Positions 26,982 to 35,974 are shown, counted from the first letter of the stretch. The stretch is 51,715 nucleotides of DNA from Myxococcota bacterium (GCA_028278345.1 JANQEL010000087.1:1-51715), one strand, 5' to 3'. Program-made: numbers and translations. Notes: generated by a model from the letters alone, not told the origin.

Positions 26982-27299
26982 GACGCTTCTCCGACATGCG
27001 GAGGGGGGCGGCTGACGAGTCTAGACGGCAAGTTTCGCGGCTTCAAGGCGCCGAGGCGCGAATGGACGCGTTCCGTTCACATTGAAAGATCGCGATCGAT
27101 GGTGTGTGAATGCCGCACCGCGCCATGCGAACGCGGGGTGGTGAAGTGCGAGGATCGAAAGAAGCCGAGAGATCCGTTAGAGTCGCGGCGTTCGCAACCC
27201 ACCCCCCGCGAAGAAACAGGGTCGATCATTGGTCGATTGACGATCGTTCACCGATCGGATTCGATCATCACCACATCACCTGGGTTCGGGGGGACCGGG
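26982..27299. promoter_or_regulatory. Divergent intergenic region between activator and histidine kinase genes
   Basis: 318 bases between two divergent regulatory genes. It contains the perfect palindrome GATCGCGATC (27088-27097) and several GATC-containing half-sites near 27225-27270. A possible rightward -35 (TTGACG, 27237-27242) has only a poor -10 seventeen bases later. No gene is supported. Confidence 0.35.
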
Positions 27300-29372
27300 A
27301 TGGCCGCGCAGCCGCATGCCACGACCGTGCGCATCGTCGTCTTGGGCGACATGGGCGAAGCGCGTGAAAGCGGTTCGTCGTGCGCGAGCGCGGTTCTCGA
27401 ACGGCTCGGCGAAGAGGCGCGCATCGAGCGCCGCTCGTGGCGTGAGGACATCGCGAAGGATCTTGCGCCCGAAGGGCTCGACCTCGTCGTGCTCGAAGTT
27501 TCTGCGATGGGCGAGGGCGAACTCCTGCGAACCCTCGATCGCCTCGCGGGTTTCGGTCCACCGCTCCTCGCGATCCTGCCCGAGCGCGACGACGAGTTTG
27601 CCCTGCGTCTGTTTCGCGCCGGTGCCGATCAATGCGTCTGCCGGGGCCCTGATTTCGCACACGTGCTGTGCGAGAGCGCGCTCGAACTCGTTCGCGATTG
27701 GCGGGTCGAACGAGAACGCGGGCGCGTGGCGCGACACGTCGAGTGGCTCGAAGGCCTCAACGACGCGATCGTGAATCGATTGCCCGCGGCCCTCGTGGTG
27801 GTCGCGGGGGACGATCACATCGTCAGCATCAACCCCGAGGCTTCTCGCTTGTTTTCCCTGGCGCCGTCGAAGGCAACGGGGCGCGACGTCGCCGAGGTCT
27901 TTCCCGAGGCTCTGTACCGGGATGCGGCGCTCGGCGATCTCGTCGCCTCGGCGCGCCGTGGCGATCCCGTGGGATCGCGTCGCGCACGGCTGCACGAGAA
28001 CGGGAGGCTCACGTGCGCCTACGACGTCCAGGCCCAGAAGCTCGACGACGAGGGCCGCGTCCTTCTCATCTTGAACGACGTGACGGCGAGCGAACGTCAG
28101 GCCGAACGCATCGACGAACTGCAGCGCTACAACGCGAACCTCGTCCAGAGCATGAACAGCGCCCTGCTCGTGGTCGACGAGGCGGGTCGTGTCCAGTTCG
28201 CGAACCCGATGGCCGAGCGCTTGTTCGAGTTGGGCCCCGGGGGCCTGAGTGCGCGGCCGTTGGCGGAGTGCTTCGTTTCGGGTGACACCCGTGCTGCGCA
28301 GCTTCTCACGGCTCTCGAGAGCGGCGAGCGCATCCAGGGGGCCGAGAGTGCGATCGTCGCGGGAGACGCGCGAAGCATCCCCGTCGCTGTTTCGTGCAGT
28401 GCCTTGCGAGATGCGCCGGGGCGAACGCGCGGCGCCGTGGTGGTGCTCCACGATCTCAGCGAGATCAAACAGCTCGAACGTCAGGTCACCCAGAGCGAGA
28501 AGATGGCGTCGATCGGCCAGCTCGCAGCCGGTGTCGCCCACGAGATCAACAATCCGGTGGGCTTCATCCACGCGAACCTCTTTCAGCTGGGTGAATACCT
28601 GCAGGATCTCGACCGTGTGTTCGAGGCCGTCGACAACCTGCAACAGGCGATCGCGCGCGGGGCCGACCGCGAAGCGGTCGAGCGGGCCTCGACTGGCCTG
28701 CGAGAGGCCGCTGAACAGATCGATCTCGACTACGTGCGAAGCGATCTGCGCAAGGCGGTCGAGGAGAGCCAAGAGGGGACCGAACGCATTCGCCACATCG
28801 TGCGCGACCTGCGGGGCTTCTCTCGCGCGGATGACGAGCGCATCGCGCGGGCCGACATCAACGAGTGCATCGAATCGACGGCCAACATCGTTTGGACGAT
28901 GACGCGACACGACGTGAATTTGGTGCGCGACTATGGGGAGCTCCCGCGGCTTCGTTGTCGCCCGATGCAAATCAAACAGGTGGTGCTGAACCTGTTGATG
29001 AACGCGTGTCAGGCGGTCGCCGAACGCGGGGAGCAGGCCGGAGGCGCGGGGGAGGTTCACGTGCGGACTCGGCCGGGCGACGGCGGCATCTGGATCGAGA
29101 TCGAGGACAACGGCGTGGGCATCCCGCCCGCGGTCCAGGAACGCATCTTCGAGCCCTTCTTCACGACGAAAGAAGTCGGTACGGGCACGGGGCTCGGGCT
29201 TTCGACCTCCTACGGAATCGTCGAGCGACACGGGGGAGCGCTCCGCGTGTCGAGCCAGCCGGGCGTGGGGACCACCTTTTCGATCTTCCTGCCCGAACCG
29301 CCCGAAGGTGCGCGGGTTGCGATCGTGGGCGAAGCGCCAGCTTCGCACCTCGCGACCGGGGGGCCGGGCTGA
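27300..29372 (+). CDS. PAS-domain sensor histidine kinase with N-terminal pseudo-receiver
   Basis: A 690-residue soluble kinase without membrane segments. Residues 8-130 have a receiver-like fold, but the phosphoacceptor position reads VVLEVS and the lysine position CVCRG, so it is probably not phosphorylated. PAS domains follow at about 150-265 and 275-390, then HisKA with H414 in GVAHEINNP and a HATPase domain with NACQAV (N box), EDNGVGIP (G1) and GTGTGLGLSTSYGI (G2). The ATG at 27300 has a G-rich leader. Its stop abuts the next start (TGAATG). It diverges from the NtrC-type activator, which may be its phosphotransfer partner (inference). Confidence 0.9.
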   Translation: MAAQPHATTVRIVVLGDMGEARESGSSCASAVLERLGEEARIERRSWREDIAKDLAPEGLDLVVLEVSAMGEGELLRTLDRLAGFGPPLLAILPERDDEFALRLFRAGADQCVCRGPDFAHVLCESALELVRDWRVERERGRVARHVEWLEGLNDAIVNRLPAALVVVAGDDHIVSINPEASRLFSLAPSKATGRDVAEVFPEALYRDAALGDLVASARRGDPVGSRRARLHENGRLTCAYDVQAQKLDDEGRVLLILNDVTASERQAERIDELQRYNANLVQSMNSALLVVDEAGRVQFANPMAERLFELGPGGLSARPLAECFVSGDTRAAQLLTALESGERIQGAESAIVAGDARSIPVAVSCSALRDAPGRTRGAVVVLHDLSEIKQLERQVTQSEKMASIGQLAAGVAHEINNPVGFIHANLFQLGEYLQDLDRVFEAVDNLQQAIARGADREAVERASTGLREAAEQIDLDYVRSDLRKAVEESQEGTERIRHIVRDLRGFSRADDERIARADINECIESTANIVWTMTRHDVNLVRDYGELPRLRCRPMQIKQVVLNLLMNACQAVAERGEQAGGAGEVHVRTRPGDGGIWIEIEDNGVGIPPAVQERIFEPFFTTKEVGTGTGLGLSTSYGIVERHGGALRVSSQPGVGTTFSIFLPEPPEGARVAIVGEAPASHLATGGPG

Positions 29373-29777
29373 ATGTTCGAGCCGAGAACTCCCGACGACC
29401 TGCCGACCGTTCTGATCGTCGACGACGAACCCAACATCCTCTCTGCACTGCGCCGCTGCCTGCGTCGCGAAGGTTACGCGCTGCTAACCGCGCGAGGCCC
29501 CGGGCCCGCGCTGGCCTGGCTCGATACCCAACGCATCGACCTCGTACTCTGCGACCAGACCATGCCCGGCATGCGGGGGACCGAGTTGCTCGAAGAAGTC
29601 GCGCGCAGGCAACCCTGGGCCGCGCGGCTGTTGATCACCGGCGGGCCTCACGCCGTCGATCCGAACGACCTCGATCGACTCGGCCTTGCGGCACCACTTC
29701 CGAAGCCTTGGGACGACGCGTCGCTCAAGGAAGCGCTGCGCAAGGCGCTGGCGCAGGTCGTGCAAGCCGGTCTCTGA
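29373..29777 (+). CDS. Single-domain response regulator
   Basis: A 134-residue protein made almost only of a receiver domain: D17/D18, phosphoacceptor D61 (LVLCDQTMPG), T89 and K111 (LPKPWDD). There is no output domain, so it likely works by phosphotransfer or protein binding. Its start directly follows the kinase stop, so the two form a pair. The D-Q-T-M-P-G pattern resembles receivers found in HD-GYP/RpfG-type regulators, but no HD-GYP domain is attached. Confidence 0.9.
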   Translation: MFEPRTPDDLPTVLIVDDEPNILSALRRCLRREGYALLTARGPGPALAWLDTQRIDLVLCDQTMPGMRGTELLEEVARRQPWAARLLITGGPHAVDPNDLDRLGLAAPLPKPWDDASLKEALRKALAQVVQAGL

Positions 29778-29782
29778 CCCGC

Positions 29783-31072
29783 TCACAACTTGCGCAGGTA
29801 TTCGATCGCGGCGTTCTGCGTGTTCTTCGCACCCACGTTGAGCACGCGAAAGCGTCGGGTGCTGCCCTTGGTGTAGTAGAGGCGGCCCTTGCCCGCGAAG
29901 CCCATCTCGAAGATGGTGAGATGCGGAGGCAGGCCGCCCACCTTGCGGCGTACCGACATGTTGTCCGCCTCGTCGTTCAGTCGCTTGAGCTTCTCTTCGC
30001 ACTTGAGCTTCATGGTCTCGTCGCGCAGGGCGACGATGTCCTGCAATGCGCGGTCGTCGACTTCGAGGTTGGGGTAGAGGGTCGAAAAGCGCTTCGCGAT
30101 CGCTTCGCTCTCGCGTTGCTTTCCCCCATGGCCGCTCGCTGCGTCCTTGGCCGCGCGACGCAGGTTCTTCTGGAGTTCGCCGATCTCGCTGTCGCGCGCA
30201 GCGAGGTCGTCGCTGGCTTCTTCGAGGAGATCTTCGAGGGCACTGATCTCCTGGGAGAGTTCGCTTGCGCGCGCCGCCGATTCGCGCAGTTCGAGTTCGC
30301 GGGTTTCGAGGACCGCGAGACGTGCTTCCAGCCCCTTGCGTTCTTCGCGCAGTTCGTTCACCTCGCTCAGTTGCTCGGGCTCGGTTGGCTCGATGCTCGA
30401 AAGCTGGCTGCGCATCCCCTCGAGTTCTCGTTCGATCGAACGCGAACGAGCTTCGGTTCCATCGCGCTCCGCGCGAGCGTGGGCCAGCAACTGCTGTTGC
30501 TTGCGGTTCGTACGTACGCTCCGAATCCAGAGTGCCTGGAGGGCGACCAGGGCGTAGAAGATGAGGATCGTGGTGGCGAGGGGTGAGCTGTGCGGAAGCG
30601 AGACGTTCAAGACATAGGTCGCGGGGAGCAATCGTTCGGCTTCCGCGACGACCTCGCGCAGCGAGATGGGCGCGGGTGGGGGCTGAGGGGCGCGGCCCGC
30701 GACATAGAGGAGTGTGACTCCATCCTTCGCGAGGACCATTGGAGAGACCCTCACGCCTCCGAGTGATACCCACCGCGAGTTTCGGGTATACCCGGCGACG
30801 TTGTACTGGATCTGGTAGACGATCGAGCGGTTGTGGTCCTGTACCTGGAGCGCCGACTCAACCACGCCCTCGAAGTACTCGTACAGATAGTCCTCGAGTA
30901 CGCGAACCGTGACCATGTATAGAAGGAGGAAGACCGCGATCGCGCCGATGGTGAAGCGGAACGACCAGAGCCGGGCGAGGATTCCCTCGGTCTCGGCAGG
31001 GGGGTCCGGCAGCCGGTTCGGGCGAGCCCGACCGTCGGGTAACGGTGCGTTCGAGTCGGAGAGATCGGCCAT
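29783..31072 (-). CDS. Two-TM membrane protein with coiled coil and RelE-like C-terminal domain
   Basis: A 429-residue protein of unknown function. A Pro-rich cytoplasmic start leads into TM1 (38-57), an external domain of about 105 residues, and TM2 (165-184). A long Glu/Arg/Leu coiled coil follows (about 188-315), with a final domain at 330-429. That domain ends LPPHLTIFEMGFAGKGRLYY, then KGSTRRFRVLNVGAKNTQN. This strand-rich pattern with Arg and Tyr residues recalls RelE/ParE/HigB toxin folds, though I cannot confirm homology. No antitoxin gene is adjacent. The ATG at 31072 has no strong ribosome site. It converges on the receiver gene with five bases between stops. Confidence 0.7.
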   Translation of the reverse strand: MADLSDSNAPLPDGRARPNRLPDPPAETEGILARLWSFRFTIGAIAVFLLLYMVTVRVLEDYLYEYFEGVVESALQVQDHNRSIVYQIQYNVAGYTRNSRWVSLGGVRVSPMVLAKDGVTLLYVAGRAPQPPPAPISLREVVAEAERLLPATYVLNVSLPHSSPLATTILIFYALVALQALWIRSVRTNRKQQQLLAHARAERDGTEARSRSIERELEGMRSQLSSIEPTEPEQLSEVNELREERKGLEARLAVLETRELELRESAARASELSQEISALEDLLEEASDDLAARDSEIGELQKNLRRAAKDAASGHGGKQRESEAIAKRFSTLYPNLEVDDRALQDIVALRDETMKLKCEEKLKRLNDEADNMSVRRKVGGLPPHLTIFEMGFAGKGRLYYTKGSTRRFRVLNVGAKNTQNAAIEYLRKL

Positions 31073-31229
31073 CGGACTGGCGGCCAAGGTATCCGCACCC
31101 GGCGGCAGGCGCGACAGGCAAGTCCGGCAAAAACGGCGCCAAGTGCCCGGGACCGCACGGATTCGTTGCGGGTGGCCGATCCCGGGAAGCAGCGGCCGCC
31201 GCCAGAGCCTGCTGCTAACGTGCCGCGCC

Positions 31230-32015
31230 ATGCGTGTAGTCGACCTCGACCGAGATATGAGCGACGTCATCCCCACCTCGATGTCGCGAGACAGCGAGTA
31301 CCTCTTTGAACGGATGACCCAGGCGACGCTCGACGCGGCACTTCCGGGACCGGGCCGAAGGGTGCTCGATGTCGCGAGTGGTGTCGGCCAGGACACGATC
31401 GCGATGGCGGTGCGCGGCGCCGACGCGATCGGTGCCGAGCCCTCTCGGCGCATGATCGGCATGGCGAAGCTCTTCGCCGAGGAGAAGAAGGTCGAGCAGT
31501 CGAGTCGTTGGGTGCAGTGTTGGGCCGACCGTCTGCCGTTCGCCACGGGCTCTTTCGATGCCTGCATCTGCAAGGGCGCGATGGATCACTTCGATACGCC
31601 CGAGGCGGCGATCGCCGAGATGGCGCGCGTGACTTCGACCGAGGGTCGCGTCGTGCTCGCGATCGCCAACTTCGAATCGCTCAGTTGTCGCGTCGGCCGC
31701 GCGGTGGACGACTTTCGCGAAGACATCCTCGGATGGGATCCGATTCGCGAGCGGCGCGGCTACGACGCGCCGAGCGATCACTTCACCCGCTACGAAGTCG
31801 ACCTGATTCGCGAGCAGGCGAGTCGCCACCTGATCCTGCGCGATTTCAAGGGGCTCTCGATGGGTTGGGGGATGCCGGGTTGGGCGGATTTCCTGGGCTG
31901 GCTTCCCGCGTCTGCGGCGAATGCGTGCGTGAGGGGCTTCGACGCGTGTGCGCGCGCGGCACCGGTGTTGGCCGACGTGATCGTGGTGGTGGGGCAACCG
32001 CGGCGATCCATCTAG
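31230..32015 (+). CDS. Class I SAM-dependent methyltransferase
   Basis: A 261-residue methyltransferase. Motif I is RRVLDVASGVGQDTIAMA, an acidic residue follows in GAEPS, and post-motif segments are ADRLPFATGSFDACICKGAMDHF and MARVTSTEGRVVLAIANFES. The pattern resembles UbiE/type-11 enzymes acting on small molecules or lipids. The substrate is unknown. The stop TAG and the stop of the convergent glycosyltransferase share the palindrome CTAG at 32012-32015. Confidence 0.85.
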   Translation: MRVVDLDRDMSDVIPTSMSRDSEYLFERMTQATLDAALPGPGRRVLDVASGVGQDTIAMAVRGADAIGAEPSRRMIGMAKLFAEEKKVEQSSRWVQCWADRLPFATGSFDACICKGAMDHFDTPEAAIAEMARVTSTEGRVVLAIANFESLSCRVGRAVDDFREDILGWDPIRERRGYDAPSDHFTRYEVDLIREQASRHLILRDFKGLSMGWGMPGWADFLGWLPASAANACVRGFDACARAAPVLADVIVVVGQPRRSI

Positions 32016-33298
32016 GCGCGCCGTTCGACCTGGCGGCACCGCTCTTCGAGTACCTCGGCATAGACCTCGGCGGTTCGTCTCGCGATGCGCGGCCAGGAGA
32101 AGACGTCGCACACCTTGCGGCGACCGGTTTCGCCAAGCGATTGGCGTCTCTCGGGGTGGCCCATCAGTTCGTCGATCCCGTGCGCCAATGCCTTGCTGTC
32201 GTCGATCGGCACCGTGATGCCTCCGCCCGCCTGCTGCATCACTTCACGTAGCGCACCGGCTTCGCACGCAACGACCGGCGTTCCACACGCCATGGCCTCC
32301 ACGGCCGGTAGGCCGAAGCCCTCGTAACGCGACGGCACCGCGACCAACGACGCGCTCCGATAGTGACGGATCAGCTCTTGCTGGGGAACGCGTCCGGTCA
32401 CCTCGATGCGATCGATCACCCCGGCCGCGCGCGCCCACTTGAAGACCTCGTTCTCGGGATGGTCGTTGTCGATCAGGGTGAGTCGGGTGGAGGCATCGGT
32501 CTGCGCGATGGCTTCGATCAGTGAGCGGATCCCCTTGTTGGGATCGGAGGCGCGCCCCACGCAGAGCACCTTGTGGGGATCGCGTGCGACGCTCGCGTCC
32601 GGAGAGAAGAGGTCGGTATCGAGGCCGTTCCACACGTTCCTGATCTGCTGGCGAGGGACACCGAAGTCGGCTGCGATCTGTCCTGCACTGCACTCCGAAG
32701 AGGTGAGCACGCGATCGATGCGCCGCGCGACGAACGACTGCATGCCAATCGGATAGAACTGCATCGTGCCGAGGGCTTCGGTGAGGTTCGTGTCGCGAAT
32801 GAACGATGCACGGCGGTCGACCGTGAGCGGGTGGTGCACCGTGGTCACGACGGGAATGCCGAGTGCTCGCAGCCCCAGGAGTCCGTAGCCCAGGCACTGT
32901 ACGTCGTGGATCAGATCCCAGCGTTCGCCTTCGCGCATGCGCGCGGCGAGGGTTCGAAACACCCGCATGCTGAAGGCGAAGGGTTCGGGCAGGAACCCCA
33001 ACCGACTCGCCGCGAGTTCATAGAAGTTCATCGGTGAAAGCGCAGCCAACGGGTTGCGCTTCGGGATCATTCCCCCGTAGTCATGCGTGAACCACTTCGC
33101 CCAGTGCTCCTGGTTCTCGAGGCGCTGCACGCGCGCTGCAAAGGGCATCGGATCGGGGTAGGGCGGGCCGACGAAGACGTCGACCTCGAATCCCAGGGCC
33201 GCGAGTTCGCGACACAGGAACCAGAGATACACCCCCTGGCCGCCGCAATTCATGTTGCCGCGATAGGCCACGAAACAGAGACGCGTCTTGCGGGCCAT
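32012..33298 (-). CDS. GT4-family glycosyltransferase
   Basis: A 428-residue GT-B fold retaining glycosyltransferase. The N-terminal acceptor domain begins VAYRGNMNCGGQGVYL, and the donor domain has VLCVGRASDPNKGIRSLIEA and PSRYEGFGLPAVEAMACGTP, with the EX7E motif of GT4. It is clearly related to the glycosyltransferase at 34001-35257; both open with YRGNM-x-CGGQG and continue to GPPYP. The two flank a methyltransferase gene, which suggests a tandem duplication in a surface glycan or glycolipid locus. Sugar and acceptor are unknown. Confidence 0.9.
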   Translation of the reverse strand: MARKTRLCFVAYRGNMNCGGQGVYLWFLCRELAALGFEVDVFVGPPYPDPMPFAARVQRLENQEHWAKWFTHDYGGMIPKRNPLAALSPMNFYELAASRLGFLPEPFAFSMRVFRTLAARMREGERWDLIHDVQCLGYGLLGLRALGIPVVTTVHHPLTVDRRASFIRDTNLTEALGTMQFYPIGMQSFVARRIDRVLTSSECSAGQIAADFGVPRQQIRNVWNGLDTDLFSPDASVARDPHKVLCVGRASDPNKGIRSLIEAIAQTDASTRLTLIDNDHPENEVFKWARAAGVIDRIEVTGRVPQQELIRHYRSASLVAVPSRYEGFGLPAVEAMACGTPVVACEAGALREVMQQAGGGITVPIDDSKALAHGIDELMGHPERRQSLGETGRRKVCDVFSWPRIARRTAEVYAEVLEERCRQVERRA

Positions 33299-33309
33299 CG
33301 TCGCCCCGT

Positions 33310-34032
33310 TCAGTACCGCGCGCGGGCGGGCTTTTCGGCTTTCTCAGCATAGAGGATCAGGCTCTTCGGGCAGATGTAGTTGAGCCACTTCTCGACGCGA
33401 TCCATCAGCCGGCTTCCGGTCGCGCGGATGAGGAAGACCCGATAGGCACGCACCAACGCCGACTCGTCGGCATTGGGCAGATGCATGATCGACCGCAGCA
33501 CCCAGTAGGGGGTGTGGAAGCCGTGGGCGAAGCCGACGCCCGTTGTCGAGAGCCCGGCCTTCGCCAACGCATTGGCGAGTTCCTTCGGCTTGAAGATGCG
33601 GATGTGCCCGCCCGGGCTTTCGAAGTACTCGTCGCCCATGCGGAGATAGAGGTGCTCGCTGGTTTCGGTGGGGATCGTGATCGCGAGCTTGCCGCCGGGT
33701 TTGGTCACACGGGCGAGTTCGCGCGCGGCATCGACATAGCTGTGCACGTGCTCCATCACCTCGGAGCAGATCACGCGGTCGTACGTCGCGTCGGGGAAGG
33801 GCAACTTGTAGATGTTGCCCTGGGCCATCTCGCCGAGGCTCCTGGCTTCGCTGGCTTCCTTGCGCAGACGCTTGCTCGCATCGCGCATGGCGGCGAAGTC
33901 GAGATCGAAGCCGATGACCCGCGCCCCGCGCGAGAGCATGCCGAAGCAGTGGCGGCCTTCACCGCAACCGGCGTCGAGGGCGAGGTGGCCCTCTCTGACG
34001 TCAAGCTGCTCGAGATCGACGGTGAGTAGCAC
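33310..34032 (-). CDS. Class I SAM-dependent methyltransferase within the glycosyltransferase cluster
   Basis: A 240-residue methyltransferase. Motif I is ALDAGCGEGRHCFGML and is followed by VIGFDLD; GNIYKLPFPDATYDRVICSEVMEHV and LARVTKPGGKLAITIPT follow. The GTG at 34032, with GAGGA eight bases upstream, fits the start of the fold, and it makes the gene overlap the upstream glycosyltransferase by 32 bases. Its position between two GT4 genes suggests it methylates a glycan, a lipid carrier or a glycolipid made by them (inference). Confidence 0.85.
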   Translation of the reverse strand: MLLTVDLEQLDVREGHLALDAGCGEGRHCFGMLSRGARVIGFDLDFAAMRDASKRLRKEASEARSLGEMAQGNIYKLPFPDATYDRVICSEVMEHVHSYVDAARELARVTKPGGKLAITIPTETSEHLYLRMGDEYFESPGGHIRIFKPKELANALAKAGLSTTGVGFAHGFHTPYWVLRSIMHLPNADESALVRAYRVFLIRATGSRLMDRVEKWLNYICPKSLILYAEKAEKPARARY

Positions 34033-35257
34033 GGAGGGTGTCCTCGAAGACTTCCGCGAGACTCGCGGCGGCGTCGTCCCAGCGGAAGACGTTCTCGACG
34101 CGTCGCCTTGCGGCGCGCCCCATCTCCTCCGCCTTGCCGGGCTCGAGCAGGATCTCGCGCGCAGCCTGCGCCATTGCAGCGGCATCGCGGGCCGGGACGA
34201 GGCGTCCCGTGCGTCCGTCGGCGCCGACCACTTCGGGCAGTGCACCCGCCGCATTCGCGATCACGGGCAAGCCACAAGCCATCGCCTCGCTCGCCGGGAA
34301 ACCGAAGCCTTCGAAGAAAGAGGGAACGATCGCGGCGCGCCCCGTCGAGTACTCGCGCACGAGCTCTTCGCGGGTGAGCATGCGGTCGACGATCTTCACG
34401 CGATCGTGCAGGTCGTACTTGCGGATCAGCCGCGGCACCAGGCCGTCTTCGGGAATGCGCCCATCGACGATCTTCAGCGTGATGTGTTCGGGCAGCATCG
34501 AGAGCGCCTCGATCATCGTGCCGATGCCCTTCTTGCGATCCTCGGTGCGACCGACGAAGAGCAGGTCGGCGTCCTTCTGCACCTCACACGGGTGGAAGAT
34601 GTCGGTGTCCGTGCCGTTGTAGACGACCGGGATGTTCTTCTCCGGGATCCCGAAGTAGCGCTCGATCTCTGTTCGCGACGCTTCGCTCACCGTAACGATG
34701 GTCGAGAGCCGTGGCGCCACGCGCTCCTGCATGAAGAGCGGGAAGTAGAGGGTGCGGCGAATCTTCTTGATCAGCCGCGGATCGATCGTGTAGTCGGCTT
34801 CGCGATCGATGTGCAGTGGGTGATGGATCACCGAAATCACGGGAACGCCCATCGCCTGGATCGCCAGCAGCCCCCACGACAGCGTCTGGTTGTCGAAGAC
34901 GACGTCGAACTTGTATTTCTCCTGGAACTGTTTCCAGCGCATCATCATGCGGAAGCCGAAGGTCTGCATCTCGGGGAAGACGCCCATCTTCGACACGCCG
35001 AGCTCCCAGAGCGAGAGCGGGCGCAGCAGAGAGAAGGGGCGTTCGGGATCGAAGTAGTCGGGATGCTCGAGCCCGAAGACGTTGTCGTTGTGGATCTTGT
35101 GCAGCGGGATGCCCGGTTCGAGTTCGGGGTAGGGCGGCCCGGCGAAGACGTGCACGTCGTGCCCCGCCTTCTTCCATTCCTTGGCGAGGTAGGCGGCATA
35201 GATCCCCTGACCGCCACAGAACATGTTGCCGCGATACGTGAAGAGCGCGATGCGCAA
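34001..35257 (-). CDS. GT4-family glycosyltransferase
   Basis: A 418-residue GT-B fold glycosyltransferase with TYRGNMFCGGQGIYAAYLA at the N-terminus, IHHPLHIDREADY in the middle, LLFVGRTEDRKKGIGTMIEA in the donor domain and PSFFEGFGFPASEAMACGLP as the EX7E region. The start codon is TTG at 35257, with GGAG seven bases upstream. It leads a three-gene leftward unit, glycosyltransferase-methyltransferase-glycosyltransferase, and is a paralogue of the last gene. Confidence 0.9.
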   Translation of the reverse strand: MRIALFTYRGNMFCGGQGIYAAYLAKEWKKAGHDVHVFAGPPYPELEPGIPLHKIHNDNVFGLEHPDYFDPERPFSLLRPLSLWELGVSKMGVFPEMQTFGFRMMMRWKQFQEKYKFDVVFDNQTLSWGLLAIQAMGVPVISVIHHPLHIDREADYTIDPRLIKKIRRTLYFPLFMQERVAPRLSTIVTVSEASRTEIERYFGIPEKNIPVVYNGTDTDIFHPCEVQKDADLLFVGRTEDRKKGIGTMIEALSMLPEHITLKIVDGRIPEDGLVPRLIRKYDLHDRVKIVDRMLTREELVREYSTGRAAIVPSFFEGFGFPASEAMACGLPVIANAAGALPEVVGADGRTGRLVPARDAAAMAQAAREILLEPGKAEEMGRAARRRVENVFRWDDAAASLAEVFEDTLRATHRRSRAA

Positions 35258-35366
35258 GAATTCTCTCCTCGGGGGGTGGGGCGCGGTGCTGGTCGACGCG
35301 GAAAGGGGTGTGCGCCGAACCGTCAGGGGATGGCCACGCTTCGATTGCGCGGCGCTTCGGATTCGA

Positions 35367-35618
35367 TCAGCTCGATGAAGCCTCGCCCGCCTCGGGAAGC
35401 TCCTCGTCGAGTTCCGGAACCGGATCCGCCTCGACCTGGATCGTCGCGATCGTGTACCCGACCCAGCCCATCAGCCCGAGCACGAAGAGGGTCAGGATCG
35501 CCACGGGAATCGCCAGCGCGAGATAGCTCCCGTTCAACACTCCGATCACGAAGAGCAGCGCGAGCACTCCCGCGCCAATACAAATCGCCCAACCCTGCGT
35601 CCGAGAGGCATCGTTCAT
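35367..35618 (-). CDS. Small membrane protein with two TM segments
   Basis: An 83-residue hypothetical protein. Two hydrophobic segments lie at about 10-29 and 32-56, and the C-terminal ~20 residues are strongly acidic (Glu/Asp/Pro). The ATG at 35618 has GGAG nine bases upstream. It lies 109 bases before the glycosyltransferase unit on the same strand. I do not recognise a family. Confidence 0.65.
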   Translation of the reverse strand: MNDASRTQGWAICIGAGVLALLFVIGVLNGSYLALAIPVAILTLFVLGLMGWVGYTIATIQVEADPVPELDEELPEAGEASSS

Positions 35619-35974
35619 CGCAGATTTCTCCAATGATTCCGCCAGCCTCGGCACACACAGGGGGCAAAGGGGGGAGGCGGTCCAAACGGGGATGACCCGG
35701 AACATCGAAGGGCTGAGCGCAGACCGATCGGTACAGAACCGAGACCACCCCTCCGGGCCGAAAAAGACCGGCGCAGTATTCGGGTGGAAAGGTGTTCTGT
35801 CAACGGGAGGGGGTAGAGAGAGGGATTGTGCCGAGTCCCCCGATAGCCGCCCACGAACTGCTTGGCGGTCCCCGCTCCTTCGGGCAGTAGGCAACGAGTC
35901 AGCGCGACGGCTTCTCCTGGGTAGGTTCGCCTCGACCGTGCGACCATGTGCGTGAGAACGTCGGAGCGTCCACT
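35619..35974. other. Divergent intergenic region before the NHL-hydrolase gene
   Basis: About 356 bases between divergent genes. It contains one perfect palindrome, ACCGATCGGT (35723-35732). I see no sigma-54 motif with correct spacing and no convincing gene on either strand. Confidence 0.4.

Noticed and set aside
27237..27265. Candidate sigma-70 promoter for the histidine kinase (TTGACG with 17-base spacing).
   Set aside because: The -10 hexamer (TTCGAT) is too poor to support a separate annotation.
26898..27299. A rightward frame reading [12 protein letters not shown], like a second receiver domain, upstream of the histidine kinase.
   Set aside because: It is the antisense of the NtrC-type receiver; GTCGAC-rich codons for VDD read similarly on both strands. 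The resemblance ends after a few residues and the frame then runs through non-coding sequence.
35619..35974. Possible sigma-54 promoter for the NHL-hydrolase gene near TTGGCGGTCCCCGC.
   Set aside because: The GG and GC are separated by eight bases, not ten.
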